From Maribacter sp. (GTDB taxonomy: Bacteria > Bacteroidota > Bacteroidia > Flavobacteriales > Flavobacteriaceae): DNA of 64,000 bases. The stretch lies in NCBI GenBank assembly GCA_024643345.1, contig JAHENB010000005.1, forward strand, positions 1 to 64,000, in the 5' to 3' direction. Below the pieces are notes generated by a model. The model was not told where the DNA came from. It worked only from the letters and a program-made list of their open reading frames with translations, and searched no databases. This document shows positions 45,188-54,175 of the stretch, one piece after another (within the stretch, counting starts at the first letter, position 1; the number at the start of each line of letters is the position of its first letter). Both the position numbers and the translations under genes were made by a program.

Positions 45188-46012
45188 TTATACCGCCACA
45201 GCGCCTTTGATATGGGGATGCGGATCGTAGTTCTCCAGGCTAAAGTCCTCAAACTTAAAATTAAAGATATCCTTGACTCCGGGATTGATTACCATTTTTG
45301 GCAAAGGCCTGGGTTCCCGCCCCAATTGCAACAACACTTGATCCATGTGGTTATTGTAGATGTGGGCATCGCCGAAAGTATGGATAAATTCTCCTGGTTC
45401 GTAACCGCAGACCTGTGCCACCATCATCGTAAATAGGGCATAGGATGCAATATTAAAGGGCACCCCCAAAAAGATGTCAGCGCTCCTTTGATACAACTGG
45501 CAGGATAACTTTCCCTCGGCAACATAAAATTGAAAAAAAGCATGGCATGGCGGAAGTGCCGCTTTACCTTGGGCCACATTAACCGAAAATGTTTTTGTGC
45601 TGTCGGGCAGTACGCTCGGATTCCAGGCGGTAACCAACATGCGTCGGCTATTGGGATTCTTTTTTAAGGTTTCGACCAAATCCAAAATTTGGTCGATGCC
45701 CTCATCGTTCCAATTGCGCCATTGGTGGCCATACACGGGACCTAGATCACCATGGTCATCTGCCCATTCATTCCAGATGCGCACCCCGTTTTCCTGCAGG
45801 TAGGCAATATTGGTATCACCTTTTAAGAACCATAACAGCTCATACACGATTGATTTAAGATGTAATTTTTTAGTGGTGACCATGGGAAAACCCTTGCCTA
45901 GATCAAAGCGCATTTGATATCCAAAGACGCTTTTAGTGCCCGTTCCCGTGCGATCGCCTTTCTGGGTTCCATGTTCGAGAACATGCTTCAGTAAATCGTG
46001 GTATTGTTTCAT
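45188..46012 (-). CDS. thyA: Thymidylate synthase
   Basis: A 274-residue enzyme that methylates dUMP to dTMP with methylenetetrahydrofolate. Catalytic Cys156 is in [12 protein letters not shown], and [17 protein letters not shown] and the DRTGTGT N-terminal motif are intact. Length is that of the standard ThyA. It is last of the minus-strand run etfB-etfA-nuclease-nupC-thyA, with a 180-base gap that may carry a separate promoter. FolA close by recycles its dihydrofolate product. Confidence 0.97.
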   Translation of the reverse strand: MKQYHDLLKHVLEHGTQKGDRTGTGTKSVFGYQMRFDLGKGFPMVTTKKLHLKSIVYELLWFLKGDTNIAYLQENGVRIWNEWADDHGDLGPVYGHQWRNWNDEGIDQILDLVETLKKNPNSRRMLVTAWNPSVLPDSTKTFSVNVAQGKAALPPCHAFFQFYVAEGKLSCQLYQRSADIFLGVPFNIASYALFTMMVAQVCGYEPGEFIHTFGDAHIYNNHMDQVLLQLGREPRPLPKMVINPGVKDIFNFKFEDFSLENYDPHPHIKGAVAV

Positions 46013-46191
46013 AAACTGGAAAAAATCCGCTTCCGGAGCTGGTGTCTAATATGGTGAATAATTTTGTCAAGCAGCTTAAGCTGAAAACGAAAATAGAGAA
46101 AGATGAAAACAAAAGGATTGTTTAATCCCGTAATTTATAAAAAAATTATCAACGGTTTGAGAGCGATTTTTTTAAGAACAACGGACCAATC

Positions 46192-47646
46192 TTAACCTAA
46201 AATCATTCCCGCAATGGTAGCAGACAGCAGGGAGGCAAGGGAACCGCCCAAAACGGCCTTCATCCCAAATTCCGATAGTGTCTTCCTTTGGCCCGGGGCC
46301 AGGGAGCCTATGCCGCCAATTTGGATTCCGATGGAGGCGAAATTGGCAAAACCACAAAGCATATAGGTGGCCATGATCACCGATTTGTTGAACTTAAAAT
46401 GTACCGGACTGGTTATTTCCTTTAGGGTGGCCAGTTGGGTGTAGCCCACAAATTCGCTGGATGCCAATTTGATGCCCAGTAACTGCCCCATAAGTACAAT
46501 GTCTTCAACAGCGACCCCTATGAGCCACATAAGCGGGGCAAATAGGGTGCCGAGTATGGCCTCCAAGGACAACTTGTCATAGGCAGAATGTGAGGCGATC
46601 CATTCATTTAGCGAGGTCACTTCCCCTAGCCAGCCAAAAATACCATTGAGCATTGCGATGAAGGCCACAAAAACCAACAACATGGCGCCTACGTTTACGG
46701 CCAATTTCAATCCTTCTGTCGTTCCATTAGAAATGGCATCCAACAGATTGCTTCCTATCTTCTCATGGGAAACCTTTACATCGGCGTCGATGGTCTCGGT
46801 CTGTGGATATAACATTTTTGATATGATAATGGCCCCGGGGGCTGCCATTACCGATGCGGCGATCAGGTGGCGTGCGAATTCCAATCGCAATTGTTCATCG
46901 TTGCCGCCCAAAAATCCGATATATGCGGCCAAAACACCACCGGCCACGGTAGACATTCCACCTATCATCACCAAGAGTATTTCCGACTTGCTCATTTTTT
47001 CAAGGTAGGCCTTGATCATTAATGGCGCTTCCGTTTGACCCAGAAAGATGTTGCCGGCCACGGAAAGGCCCTCGGCTCCGGAAATACCCATAGACTTGGT
47101 CAGTAACCATGCCAAGCCTTTTACCACTTTTTGGATGACCCCCAAGTAAAAGAGCACGGAGGTAAGGGCGGAAAAGAAAATGATGGTAGGGAGAATCTGA
47201 AAGGCAAAGATGTAGCCAATGTTGGGGTTGTCAAGATTCAATAAATTCCCTAGGAGAAAATCGCTTCCCGCCAAGGTAAAGTTCAAAATCTCATTGAAGA
47301 TCTTTCCAAGAAAAGTGAAAATCTGGCGAATGAAGGGAACGGTCAATATTCCGATCCCGAGAAAAATCTGAATGCCCAGGCCGATACCTACGGTGCTCCA
47401 TTTGATAGCCCTACGGTTTGCACTGAAGAGGAAGGCAATGAGCAAAAGCGCTGCCATGCCCAAGATGCCACGCCCCAGACTGTTCATCGAAAATCCGTTG
47501 TTGGCTACCATGGGGGCAATGGGTTGTTCGACCATCACCGTCTGTGATTCAAGGGCTGGCCTTAAGGAATCCTGTACGAACTGCTGGGCGGTTAAGGGTA
47601 GGGCAAAAAAAAGTACAAGCAGGAAAATCCAGCGTTTGGTATCCAT
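46192..47646 (-). CDS. nupC: NupC/CNT family nucleoside transporter
   Basis: A 484-residue concentrative nucleoside transporter. The protein begins with a cleavable-looking signal (WIFLLVLFFALPLTAQQ) and a short periplasmic segment, then the CNT core with GNIFLGQTEAPLMIKAYL, GGMSTVAGGVLAAYIGFLG and FANFASIGIQIGGIGSL, the Na+ and nucleoside binding hairpins. It should import nucleosides with Na+ or H+. Located 22 bases after the bifunctional nuclease gene. Confidence 0.93.
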   Translation of the reverse strand: MDTKRWIFLLVLFFALPLTAQQFVQDSLRPALESQTVMVEQPIAPMVANNGFSMNSLGRGILGMAALLLIAFLFSANRRAIKWSTVGIGLGIQIFLGIGILTVPFIRQIFTFLGKIFNEILNFTLAGSDFLLGNLLNLDNPNIGYIFAFQILPTIIFFSALTSVLFYLGVIQKVVKGLAWLLTKSMGISGAEGLSVAGNIFLGQTEAPLMIKAYLEKMSKSEILLVMIGGMSTVAGGVLAAYIGFLGGNDEQLRLEFARHLIAASVMAAPGAIIISKMLYPQTETIDADVKVSHEKIGSNLLDAISNGTTEGLKLAVNVGAMLLVFVAFIAMLNGIFGWLGEVTSLNEWIASHSAYDKLSLEAILGTLFAPLMWLIGVAVEDIVLMGQLLGIKLASSEFVGYTQLATLKEITSPVHFKFNKSVIMATYMLCGFANFASIGIQIGGIGSLAPGQRKTLSEFGMKAVLGGSLASLLSATIAGMILG

Positions 47647-47668
47647 AGCTTAGGCCGAGGTTGCAGGG

Positions 47669-48301
47669 TTAGTTGCGTTTAGAGATCTCATCCCGTAGTT
47701 TTGCCGCTTTTTCGTAATCCTCATTGGCAACCGCTTTGTCCAATTCTTTGTTGAGTTCATCTATGGTCAGTTCGGAATAGCCTTCATTGGTTCCTGAATC
47801 GATTTCAACGGTTTCCCCTTCCTGCAGAATTTCATCGACCATAATACTCTCGTCGCTGTTTTCATCCTTATCTTTCTCCTTTGAGGAGAATTTCAAAAAA
47901 ATACCGGCCTTGTCCAAGATGGTCTTATAGGTAAAGATGGGAGCATTGAATCTTAGGGCAAGTGCGATGGCATCGCTGGTACGTGCATCGATGATCTCTT
48001 CTATTTTATCGCGCTCACAGATAATACTTGAGTAAAAGACACCATCTACCAATTTATGTATGATGACCTGTTTGATAACAATATCGAAACGATCTGCAAA
48101 ATTTTTAAAAAGGTCATGGGTCAAGGGCCTGGGAGGTTTGATTTCTTTCTCCAAGGCTATGGCTATCGACTGGGCTTCAAAGGCTCCAATCACGATCGGA
48201 AGCTTCCGGTCCCCATCGACTTCATTTAAAATGAGGGCATACGCCCCGTTTTGGGTTTGGCTATAGGAAATCCCCTTTATTTTTAACCTTACTAAGCTCA
48301 T
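47669..48301 (-). CDS. Bifunctional nuclease (DUF151) with UVR motif
   Basis: A 210-residue protein with an N-terminal DUF151 domain (NEVDGDRKLPIVIGAFEAQSIAIALE and ARTSDAIALALRFNAPIFTY), the family named from a plant DNase/RNase. An acidic linker leads to a C-terminal UVR-like helical hairpin (ANEDYEKAAKLRDEISKRN), as in UvrB and UvrC. It is probably cytoplasmic; the biochemical activity in bacteria is unproven. It lies between etfA and nupC. Confidence 0.9.
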   Translation of the reverse strand: MSLVRLKIKGISYSQTQNGAYALILNEVDGDRKLPIVIGAFEAQSIAIALEKEIKPPRPLTHDLFKNFADRFDIVIKQVIIHKLVDGVFYSSIICERDKIEEIIDARTSDAIALALRFNAPIFTYKTILDKAGIFLKFSSKEKDKDENSDESIMVDEILQEGETVEIDSGTNEGYSELTIDELNKELDKAVANEDYEKAAKLRDEISKRN

Positions 48302-48320
48302 ATCCTTTAAAAATACAAAA

Positions 48321-48359
48321 GCTGTTTAAATAGTTGGGGGTACCAGATATTTAAACAGC
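48321..48359 (-). terminator. Hairpin between etfA and the nuclease gene
   Basis: GCTGTTTAAATA (48321-48332) pairs perfectly with TATTTAAACAGC (48348-48359). Read on the minus strand it is followed by TTTTGTATTTTT, so it can partly end transcription from etfBA. Confidence 0.65.
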
Positions 48360-48385
48360 CCCTAAGGGGTGCAAATTAACAAAAA

Positions 48386-49354
48386 TTAAGCGTTTTGCGC
48401 TTTAAATTCCTTTAATTTTTCGGTCAGTTTAGGTACTATTTCAAAGGCATCCCCTACGATTCCATAATCTGCGGCCTTAAAAAATGGGGCTTCTGGATCG
48501 TTATTGATGACAACCTTGGTTTTGGAAGAACTCACCCCGGCCAGATGCTGTATGGCGCCGGATATTCCGATAGCGATATATAAGTTGCTCGCAACAGGTT
48601 TTCCGGTTTGTCCCACATGTTCGCCATGTGGCCTCCAACCCAAATCGGAAACAGGTTTGGAGCAAGCGGTCGCGGCACCCAAAACATCTGCCAGTGCTTC
48701 GATCATGCCCCAATTTTCAGGACCTTTCAAACCCCTGCCAGCCGAGACGACAATATCTGCATCCGCAATGGTCGCTTTTCCGACCACCTTATCCACTTCA
48801 CTTGATCGTACCATGAAATCGGCCTCATCCAAAGCTGGGCTATATGCCTCGATGGTTAAGGGCATTTTATGTTCAACGGTTCCGAAGGCATTGTTGGAGA
48901 TTCCGAGCACTTTGATTTCGGTATTGATTTGGGTATGTGCGAAACCCTTGTTGCTGAAAGCGGTTCTTTTTACGATGAATGGATTTTTGCCTTCCGGTTT
49001 TGCCACAATATTGGGCACATAGCCCGCACCTAAATCGGCAGCCAAGATCGGGGCCAAAAACTTGGTATCGGTACTTGAACTTACCACTACCACCTTAGCG
49101 CCTTCCTTTTTGGCCGCTTCAACGATGCAATGCGCGAACGCTTTCGCGTTGAACGTTGTGAGCTTATCATCGGTGATCGTCAAGACCTTTGAAACCCCAT
49201 AATGGCCCAAAGTTTCCTCATTGGAGGCATTGATGGCAACGGCGGTAACCGTTGTTCCCAGTAGTTCTGCCACCGCATGTGCATATGAGGCAACCTCTAA
49301 GGCATTCTTTTTGAATTTACCGTTTTCCGATTCCGTATAGACGAGTACTGACAT
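48386..49354 (-). CDS. etfA: Electron transfer flavoprotein, alpha subunit
   Basis: A 322-residue FAD subunit of ETF, which collects electrons from acyl-CoA dehydrogenases. The C-terminal FAD domain shows ADIVVSAGRGLKGPENWG, the WRPHGEHVGQTGKPV segment and SNLYIAIGISGAIQHLAGV. The N-terminal domain is as in FixB. It is encoded 72 bases after etfB in the same transcript. The acyl-CoA dehydrogenase at 7943 is a likely donor. Confidence 0.96.
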   Translation of the reverse strand: MSVLVYTESENGKFKKNALEVASYAHAVAELLGTTVTAVAINASNEETLGHYGVSKVLTITDDKLTTFNAKAFAHCIVEAAKKEGAKVVVVSSSTDTKFLAPILAADLGAGYVPNIVAKPEGKNPFIVKRTAFSNKGFAHTQINTEIKVLGISNNAFGTVEHKMPLTIEAYSPALDEADFMVRSSEVDKVVGKATIADADIVVSAGRGLKGPENWGMIEALADVLGAATACSKPVSDLGWRPHGEHVGQTGKPVASNLYIAIGISGAIQHLAGVSSSKTKVVINNDPEAPFFKAADYGIVGDAFEIVPKLTEKLKEFKAQNA

Positions 49355-49426
49355 TTTTTTATTTTTTCAATGTTAAGATCACAAATCCATCTCATTTTTA
49401 GATCGGATCTGGTTTTGTTTTTTACC

Positions 49427-50167
49427 TTATATTACTTTCGCTTCGTTGTGCAGTAAATCGACCAATTCGGCAACCGTTTCGACCAACTTTACACTTCCCT
49501 TTGGTGCGGGTTTATCGAATTTGATATCGGTGGTGGCTTGTATGCCTGCAATAGGTTCTATCACGTTCAGCTGTTTTTGCCTTGACATCATGATGCCTCG
49601 CATGTTGGGAATCCTAAGATCGCTTTCCTCGACCAATCCCTTTTGCCCCCCTATGACCAAAGGCAGGGTTGTGGCTATTTTTTCTTTTCCCCCATCTATT
49701 TCCCTGAGGGCGGTAACTTTATCGCCTTCTATTTCCAGACCGATACAGGTATTTACGAAATTCATATTGAGCATGGTTGCCAATAGACCTGGTACCATAC
49801 CGCCATTATAATCGATGGATTCCCTTCCTGCAATGATCAGGTCATACCCACCTTTTTTTACGATTTCGGCCAATTGCTGCGCCACAAAAAAACCATCGGT
49901 TGGAACGGTATTCACCCGTATGCCTTCATCGGCACCGATTGCCAAGGCCTTGCGCATAGTGGGTTCTACCGAAGCATCGCCCACAGTCGCAACATGAACG
50001 CTTGCGCCTTGTTTTTCTTTGAACCACATGGCCCTGGTGAGCCCGAATTCATCATTCGGATTGATTACGAATTGCACCCCGTTCGCATCGAATTTGGTAT
50101 CGCCATCGGTAAAATTAATTTTGGAAGTGGTATCCGGCACATTGCTAAGACAAACCAATATCTTCAT
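49427..50167 (-). CDS. etfB: Electron transfer flavoprotein, beta subunit
   Basis: A 246-residue AMP-binding subunit of ETF. MKILVCLSNVPDTTSKINFTD starts the domain; the central GADEGIRVN, AGRESIDYNGGMVPGLLA and ESDLRIPNMRGIMMSRQKQ segments are typical FixA/EtfB motifs. It is first of the minus-strand run. A 22-bp palindrome lies about 150 bases upstream, in the divergent region shared with pdhB. Confidence 0.96.
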   Translation of the reverse strand: MKILVCLSNVPDTTSKINFTDGDTKFDANGVQFVINPNDEFGLTRAMWFKEKQGASVHVATVGDASVEPTMRKALAIGADEGIRVNTVPTDGFFVAQQLAEIVKKGGYDLIIAGRESIDYNGGMVPGLLATMLNMNFVNTCIGLEIEGDKVTALREIDGGKEKIATTLPLVIGGQKGLVEESDLRIPNMRGIMMSRQKQLNVIEPIAGIQATTDIKFDKPAPKGSVKLVETVAELVDLLHNEAKVI

Positions 50168-50313
50168 TTTTCTGATTTTGTTGTTATTCCTATATTTCGG
50201 TTTTAATCGTTAAGGCCCTAAATACAGTCGTACCCATAGGCCTTGTCTGCATCGCTGGGTCGATGGATCGGCCAAGCTGATAACGCTCAGCGAAGATACA
50301 CATTTTTAAATAA

Positions 50314-50335
50314 TTTACTATGCATGCATAGTAAA
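50314..50335. promoter_or_regulatory. 22-bp perfect palindrome, likely operator, between etfB and pdhB
   Basis: The core ACTATGCATGCATAGT is extended by TTT on the left and AAA on the right to give 11-bp perfect half-sites. It lies in the divergent promoter region, 52 bases upstream of the pdhB -7 box and about 16 bases upstream of TATCTTCG (minus strand, 50291-50298), a near-consensus -7 box for etfB. A dimeric repressor of TetR or MarR type is a fitting binder; none is encoded in the window. Confidence 0.65.
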
Positions 50336-50386
50336 ATTTGTCACTTTTTTTGATTCGATCCAACCCTTAATCAATATATATTTTCC

Positions 50387-50394
50387 TATTTTTG
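50387..50394 (+). promoter_or_regulatory. -7 element of pdhB
   Basis: TATTTTTG matches TAnnTTTG, 40 bases before the ATG at 50435. Confidence 0.5.
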
Positions 50395-50434
50395 CTTGCA
50401 TTTTAACCATTAGAATAAGTTACGCCATACCACT

Positions 50435-51412
50435 ATGAAGACATTACAGTTTAGGGAAGCCATTGCGGAAGCCATGACAGAGGAAATGCGAAGGGATGAG
50501 TCTATTTACCTTATGGGTGAGGAAGTAGCGGAGTACAATGGCGCTTATAAGGCCTCAAAAGGCATGCTTGACGAGTTCGGTCCCAAACGGGTTATCGATA
50601 CGCCGATTTCCGAATTGGGTTTTGCAGGGGTAGGAGTAGGTTCTACCATGACCGGCAACCGACCTATCATAGAATTTATGACTTTCAATTTTGCTTTGGT
50701 TGGGATTGATCAAATCATTAACAATGCGGCCAAAATCAGGCAAATGTCAGGGGGTCAATTTCCTTGTCCGATTGTTTTTAGGGGCCCGACGGCTTCTGCC
50801 GGTCAATTGGCCGCAACACATTCCCAGGCCTTCGAAAGTTGGTACGCCAACTGTCCCGGACTAAAAGTAGTGGTGCCGTCAAATCCTGCGGATGCCAAGG
50901 GCTTGTTGAAATCGGCCATTCGGGATGACGATCCGGTTATCTTTATGGAATCGGAACAAATGTATGGCGATAAGGGAGAGGTGCCTGAGGGGGAATATAC
51001 CATTCCTTTGGGGGTAGCCGATATTCGTAGGCAAGGAAGGGACGTTACCATCGTTTCCTTCGGAAAGATCATCAAAGAGGCCGACAGGGCGGCCGAGGAA
51101 TTGGAAAAAGAAGGCATCAGTTGTGAGATCATCGATCTTCGAACCGTTAAACCTTTAGATTATGAGGCCATCGTAAAATCGGTTCAGAAGACCAACCGAT
51201 TGGTAATATTGGAGGAGGCATGGCCTTTCGGGAACGTTTCTACCGAAATCACCTATCATATTCAGGCAAATGCCTTTGATTATCTTGATGCTCCCATACA
51301 ACGCATCAATACGGCCGATACGCCAGCCCCCTATTCTCCTGTTCTGTTGGAAGAATGGCTGCCGAGTTATCAAGATGTGATTAAGGCGGTTAAGAAGGTT
51401 TTATATAAATAA
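50435..51412 (+). CDS. pdhB: Pyruvate dehydrogenase E1 component, beta subunit
   Basis: A 325-residue transketolase-like beta subunit that completes the E1 heterotetramer with PdhA. MKTLQFREAIAEAMTEEM, the MGEEVAEYNGAYK TPP-binding region, and the C-terminal LEEAWPFGNVSTEI domain are typical. It is encoded 20 kb from pdhA-pdhC under its own promoter, beside etfB, as a separate regulatory unit. Confidence 0.96.
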   Translation: MKTLQFREAIAEAMTEEMRRDESIYLMGEEVAEYNGAYKASKGMLDEFGPKRVIDTPISELGFAGVGVGSTMTGNRPIIEFMTFNFALVGIDQIINNAAKIRQMSGGQFPCPIVFRGPTASAGQLAATHSQAFESWYANCPGLKVVVPSNPADAKGLLKSAIRDDDPVIFMESEQMYGDKGEVPEGEYTIPLGVADIRRQGRDVTIVSFGKIIKEADRAAEELEKEGISCEIIDLRTVKPLDYEAIVKSVQKTNRLVILEEAWPFGNVSTEITYHIQANAFDYLDAPIQRINTADTPAPYSPVLLEEWLPSYQDVIKAVKKVLYK

Positions 51413-51517
51413 GCTTTTTAATTTGTAATTTATATTCGCTTCGCCGACCCATGGTTGACGGAGTTTTTTTTGCCCCTTTAGTAAGGATCCAGATTAGCTG
51501 TGCACCAAAAAGTATTG

Positions 51518-54013
51518 ATGAAAAAGTTTCTTTTTCCCATATTCCTTTTATTCGCCCTATACACTTCGGCTCAATCAAAGGTAGGGGGCATTGTATTGGA
51601 TGAATCCAACAATCCGGTTGCCTTTGCAAATGTGATCTTTAAGAATTCCACCGAGGGTACCATTACCAATGATAATGGTCGGTTTTATATGGAATCGGAC
51701 AAGACGTATACGACCTTGGTGGTTTCCTTTATAGGATATGAAGATCAGGAAATACCACTTACCAACAAGGTCACCTATAACTTGGAAATCAAGTTGGTCG
51801 AATCCGCTGAACAGCTTCAGGAGGTAATCGTTTTTTCAGGGAAGCAATCCAAAAAAAATAACCCTGCAGTAGAAATTTTGAAAAAAATATGGGCTAAAAA
51901 AAGAGAAAACGGCGTGCGCAAGTTTAAGCAGTATGCTTATGACAAATACGAAAAAATTGAGTTCGACCTCAATACGATCGACAGTGCCCTGATGAAAAGT
52001 AAAATATTCAAGGGCCTTGAATTCATGTTCCAAGATTTGGATACTTCTCGCATCACCGGTAAAACCTATCTGCCCATTTTTTTGAACGAAACCTTTAGCA
52101 AGGTGAATGGCGACAATCTTTTGAATGAAGAAAAAGAGGAAGTGCTTGGCAATAAGAACTCAGGTTTCGATAATAACCAGGCCATTATTGCCTTTGTCAA
52201 AGACCTTTATCAAGACTATGACGTCTATAACAATTATCTAAAGTTCTTCGACAAGAGTTTTACGAGCCCTTTGTCACGCACTGGAGTGGACACCTACAAT
52301 TACGCCTTGCGGGACAGTGCATTTATCGACAACAAATGGTGCTATAACATTGTTTATTATCCGCGAAGAAAGAACGAATTGACTTTTAAAGGGGATTTTT
52401 GGGTCAATGACACCACTTACGCTATCAAAAACATCAATCTTGAAGTAACCAAAAGTGCCAATATCAATTGGGTCAAGGAAATTTATATCGAACAGGAGTT
52501 CGAGGTTTTGAACGATTCCGTCTTTCTTTTGAAACGCGATTATTTAATGAGCGATTTCAGTCTTCAGAAAAAGGAAAATTCCAAGGGGGTCTATGGCAAA
52601 AGAACCACGGTTTATAATAATTACATCTTTGACGTTCCGAAACCAAAGGATTTTTATAGGTCAGTTGGCAATCCTTACGATCCTTCGATCGTTGTCCGAG
52701 ATAGTGCTTTTTGGCAGCAGAACCGTTTGGAGGCCTTGAATAAGGACGAAAAGGGCATCTACAAACTTTTAGATACGTTAAAAACAGTGCCCAAGTTCAA
52801 AACCTATTATAATCTGGTCAGTATTATGGGCTCGGGCTATGTTGAAATTGACAAATGGAATATGGATATCGGCAATGTTTATGATGTTTTTGGCTATAAT
52901 GATGCGGAAGGTCCAAGAATAAGGGTCGGTGCCCGAACCTATTTTGGCGAAAACGATCCATGGCGCCTTGAAGGTTATTTAGCGTATGGATTTTCAGATC
53001 AGAAATTTAAACATGGATTCCAGGGGAAGATTATAGTCGACCAAAAAAGCCGTTTGATCTTGGCTGCGGGTCAACGTCGGGATATTGAACAATTGGGGGT
53101 GAGCCTAACCGCCACGAACGACGTTTTAGGTAGAAGCATCGCTTCTTCTTCGGTGCTGACGGTTGGTGTGAACAACAAACTCACCAATATCAATCTTACG
53201 GCGGTCGGCGCCGAGGTGGAGCCGCTAACCAATCTTCGGATTAGATTGGGGTCTACTTTCCGAACACTCAGTTCTGCCTTGCCCGATGTTTTTAGTCTGG
53301 ATTATTTGGACCCCACCGCACCCAATGGTATTTCTTCGGAGATCAGGCAGTTCGATGTGAGCATGAACCTGATTTACACGCCAAGAAAAAAAACGATTGG
53401 CTATGGTGTGGAAAGACGCGATATAAACGATACGTACAGCACCTTGTTTTTGAATTATACAAAAGGCGTACCCGGTCCTTTTGGAAGTGAATTCGATTAT
53501 CGGAAATTGCAATTTTCTTATAGCGAACCATGGCAGATAGGAGGATTGGGAAGACTGTACAGTACAATTGAAATAGGAAAAACTTTCGGGGAAGTTCCTT
53601 TGGGATTGTTGAATGTGATTCCAGGCAACCAAACCTTGTTCACCACGTATGGAACTTTTGCCAATTTGGATTTTTACGAATTTGTTACCGATACTTACGT
53701 GGCCGTGCATTTGGAACATAACTTCAATGGACGGCTTTTCTCGAGGATTCCCATGTTGCGTAAATTAAACTTGCGTGAAATAGTTGGGATCCGTGGCGCA
53801 TGGGGAGAACTTTCCAATGGCAATATAATACTCAATAGCCCTACTAACATTTCCTTGGTTGCCCCAAGCGACAAGATTTATTACGAATATTCCTTGGGAA
53901 TTGGAAACATCTTCAAAATCTTCCGCATAGATTTCAGTTTCCGAGGCAATTATCTCGACAGTCCCAATGCCAGACCTTTTGCCGTCACCGGCACCTTCGG
54001 TTTCAATTTTTAG
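51518..54013 (+). CDS. DUF5686 and carboxypeptidase-regulatory-like outer-membrane protein
   Basis: An 831-residue exported protein. Its signal peptide (MKKFLFPIFLLFALYTSAQ) is followed by a carboxypeptidase regulatory-like/CarbopepD_reg_2 domain (GGIVLDESNNPVAFANVIFK, then a NDNGRFYMESDKTY loop) and a long DUF5686 region ending in beta-barrel-like alternating strands and the final strand AVTGTFGFNF. It resembles a TonB-dependent-transporter-like barrel but lacks an obvious plug. It should sit in the outer membrane; substrate unknown. The ATG at 51518 begins the signal peptide; a GTG at 51500 extends the frame by six codons. Confidence 0.85.
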   Translation: MKKFLFPIFLLFALYTSAQSKVGGIVLDESNNPVAFANVIFKNSTEGTITNDNGRFYMESDKTYTTLVVSFIGYEDQEIPLTNKVTYNLEIKLVESAEQLQEVIVFSGKQSKKNNPAVEILKKIWAKKRENGVRKFKQYAYDKYEKIEFDLNTIDSALMKSKIFKGLEFMFQDLDTSRITGKTYLPIFLNETFSKVNGDNLLNEEKEEVLGNKNSGFDNNQAIIAFVKDLYQDYDVYNNYLKFFDKSFTSPLSRTGVDTYNYALRDSAFIDNKWCYNIVYYPRRKNELTFKGDFWVNDTTYAIKNINLEVTKSANINWVKEIYIEQEFEVLNDSVFLLKRDYLMSDFSLQKKENSKGVYGKRTTVYNNYIFDVPKPKDFYRSVGNPYDPSIVVRDSAFWQQNRLEALNKDEKGIYKLLDTLKTVPKFKTYYNLVSIMGSGYVEIDKWNMDIGNVYDVFGYNDAEGPRIRVGARTYFGENDPWRLEGYLAYGFSDQKFKHGFQGKIIVDQKSRLILAAGQRRDIEQLGVSLTATNDVLGRSIASSSVLTVGVNNKLTNINLTAVGAEVEPLTNLRIRLGSTFRTLSSALPDVFSLDYLDPTAPNGISSEIRQFDVSMNLIYTPRKKTIGYGVERRDINDTYSTLFLNYTKGVPGPFGSEFDYRKLQFSYSEPWQIGGLGRLYSTIEIGKTFGEVPLGLLNVIPGNQTLFTTYGTFANLDFYEFVTDTYVAVHLEHNFNGRLFSRIPMLRKLNLREIVGIRGAWGELSNGNIILNSPTNISLVAPSDKIYYEYSLGIGNIFKIFRIDFSFRGNYLDSPNARPFAVTGTFGFNF

Positions 54014-54134
54014 GTTTATTGTTGTGCAAGTTTGTGGACACAAGGGAAATAACTATGCTGGCCGCCTTTGAGCCCAAGTGTGGCACAGGAGGCAAATGGC
54101 GCGGATTAATGTTTTTTATTCTGTTTGGTTTTAC

Positions 54135-54142
54135 TATTTTTG
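54135..54142 (+). promoter_or_regulatory. -7 element of hppA
   Basis: TATTTTTG matches TAnnTTTG and lies 34 bases before the ATG at 54176. Confidence 0.5.
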
Positions 54143-54175
54143 CAGCCGTTCTAAAATAACTAATAACTGATCAAC

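Noticed and set aside
45097-45231. Plus-strand frame MAVDQVAAYGW... after the CBM48-like gene
   Set aside because: It lies after a terminator and runs antisense into thyA; no independent support.
46103-46195. 30-codon plus-strand frame (MKTKGLFNPVIY...) between nupC and thyA
   Set aside because: Too short, overlaps the nupC end, no ribosome-binding site or family; could be chance in an AT-rich gap.
53225-53719. 164-codon minus-strand frame opposite the DUF5686 gene
   Set aside because: Shadow of a real gene; composition is not protein-like.
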